Shown here: positions 5,781 to 6,103 of the stretch, in pieces | Layout of the letters: each line of letters opens with the position of its first letter | How positions within the stretch are numbered: the stretch's first letter is position 1 | Source of the DNA: Candidatus Bipolaricaulota bacterium | GTDB taxonomy: Bacteria; Bipolaricaulota; Bipolaricaulia; UBA7950; UBA9294 | Length of the DNA: 6,103 nt | Reading direction: 5' to 3' | NCBI GenBank assembly: GCA_021129875.1 | Contig: JAJOKK010000127.1 | Coordinates: forward strand, 1-6,103 | Program-made: the position numbers and the translations under genes | Notes under the pieces: generated by a model | Database searches by the model: none | Told to the model about the DNA's origin: nothing | Seen by the model: the letters and a program-made list of their open reading frames with translations, nothing else

Positions 5781-5797
5781 CAACGATGGATCATCAT

Positions 5798-5827
5798 CTA
5801 CCGCGGTGGTAGGGGTCTTCTTTCTTG
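5798..5827 (+). terminator. Weak candidate terminator for the gene pair
   Basis: CTACC (5798-5802) pairs with GGTAG (5808-5812) around GCGGT, followed by a T-rich but interrupted tract (GGGTCTTCTTTCTT). It begins 18 bases beyond the partner gene's stop, at a sensible place for an intrinsic terminator. The stem is short and the U-tract impure. Confidence 0.25.
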
Positions 5828-6034
5828 GTATTCTTGACTCAGCAACGCGCTTGGCAATGGTGCTGATTGTCGAGTAGTACAGGCCGAGATGGTTTCCAAC
5901 CTCCTTCAACGTGTATCCATAAAGCTCTATTCGCGTTAGCTGTTGGTGGGTATGGGTCGAGAGCTTCCTATTGCAGTTAGGAACCAAGCTTGAGGAGTTT
6001 GCTCGTTGGCCGCCTTGTCTAACCAGCGATCACT
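5814..6034 (-). pseudogene. C-terminal remnant of a second REP-associated transposase
   Basis: On the minus strand a frame open from a TAA at 6035-6037 carries IELYGYTLKEVGNHLGLYYS and then TISTIAKRV...RKKT, the C-terminal helix-turn-helix of REP-associated/IS200-like transposases. It parallels YKLKEVGNHLGLCYSAIS in the first remnant. The only starts available are weak (TTG 5985-5987), and the catalytic Y1 domain is absent; the approximately 25 residues before the motif (from DRWLDKAANEQ) do not match the first remnant. The natural stop expected after RKKT is missing, so the frame runs on antisense through the end of the partner gene to 5580. It is treated as a broken fragment, not a functional gene. 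Confidence 0.65.
5843..5915. repeat. Segment shared by the two transposase remnants, copy 2
   Basis: Aligns without gaps to 4485-4557 at a constant offset of 1358 bases, in the same orientation, with 57 of 73 positions identical by eye. The two copies lie on either side of the nucleotidyltransferase pair. Confidence 0.8.
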
Positions 6035-6056
6035 TTACCGCAGAGACCGCGAAGAG
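6034..6056 (+). repeat. TTTACCG repeat copy 2
   Basis: This 23-base unit starts TTTACCGCAGAG and ends GCGAAGAG, matching the unit at 4387-4409 at 18 of 23 positions in the same orientation. It sits exactly at the N-terminal edge of the second transposase remnant, whose frame is closed by a TAA inside the repeat (6035-6037). Nothing else is recognisable from 6057 to the end of the window. Confidence 0.45.
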
Positions 6057-6103
6057 TTAGCAGGGGTACAAAACCAAAGATCTCGATGTTGTTTCCTCGG
6101 CGA

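Noticed and set aside
5580..5813. Minus-strand extension of the second transposase remnant
   Set aside because: After RKKT this frame is simply antisense to the 85-residue partner gene and has lost its natural stop.
5680..5877. Plus-strand 65-codon open frame
   Set aside because: Overlaps the end of the partner gene out of frame and then runs antisense to the transposase remnant.

Overview
The window is bacterial. Its two intact long genes encode a class I glutamine synthetase (glnA) and the mismatch-repair ATPase MutS. Both use mostly G/C at third codon positions, and sigma70-type promoter hexamers precede each. No ribosomal RNA or other phylogenetic marker is present, so the phylum cannot be assigned. 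The mixture of core genes and decayed transposase pieces would fit an environmental or uncultured bacterium.

Layout, left to right on the + strand. Bases 1-204 hold a strong promoter, a leader with a small U-rich-loop hairpin, and a good Shine-Dalgarno that places the glnA start at a GTG at 205 rather than the upstream ATG at 178. glnA ends at 1572. A 200-base gap carries a promoter whose -10 box lies only nine bases before the mutS ATG, so mutS may be read from a leaderless or nearly leaderless mRNA. mutS fills 1773-4298 and looks intact.

Downstream of mutS (4299-6103) the character changes to an accessory region. On the minus strand lie two remnants of REP-associated, IS200-like (Y1/RAYT-type) transposases, centred near 4560 and 5900. 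Their C-terminal helix-turn-helix segments are about 78% identical over 73 bases. The first remnant has lost nearly all of its middle: it keeps the first ten codons (MARPLRIEYE) joined out of frame to the C-terminal part, and near-perfect inverted repeats bracket it. A degenerate 23-base TTTACCG repeat lies outside each remnant, in the same orientation.

Between the two remnants is a + strand gene pair. The first gene is a small DNA polymerase beta-type nucleotidyltransferase of about 182 residues, broken by an apparent one-base deletion near 5149/5150. The second is an 85-residue, probably helical protein of unknown function whose start overlaps the nucleotidyltransferase stop by ATGA. A TATAAT box 158 bases upstream may drive the pair. 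Together they look like an accessory cassette, possibly toxin-antitoxin-like or defence-like, sitting among mobile-element debris. That function is inference. The nucleotidyltransferase is inactive as written unless the frameshift is a sequencing error.
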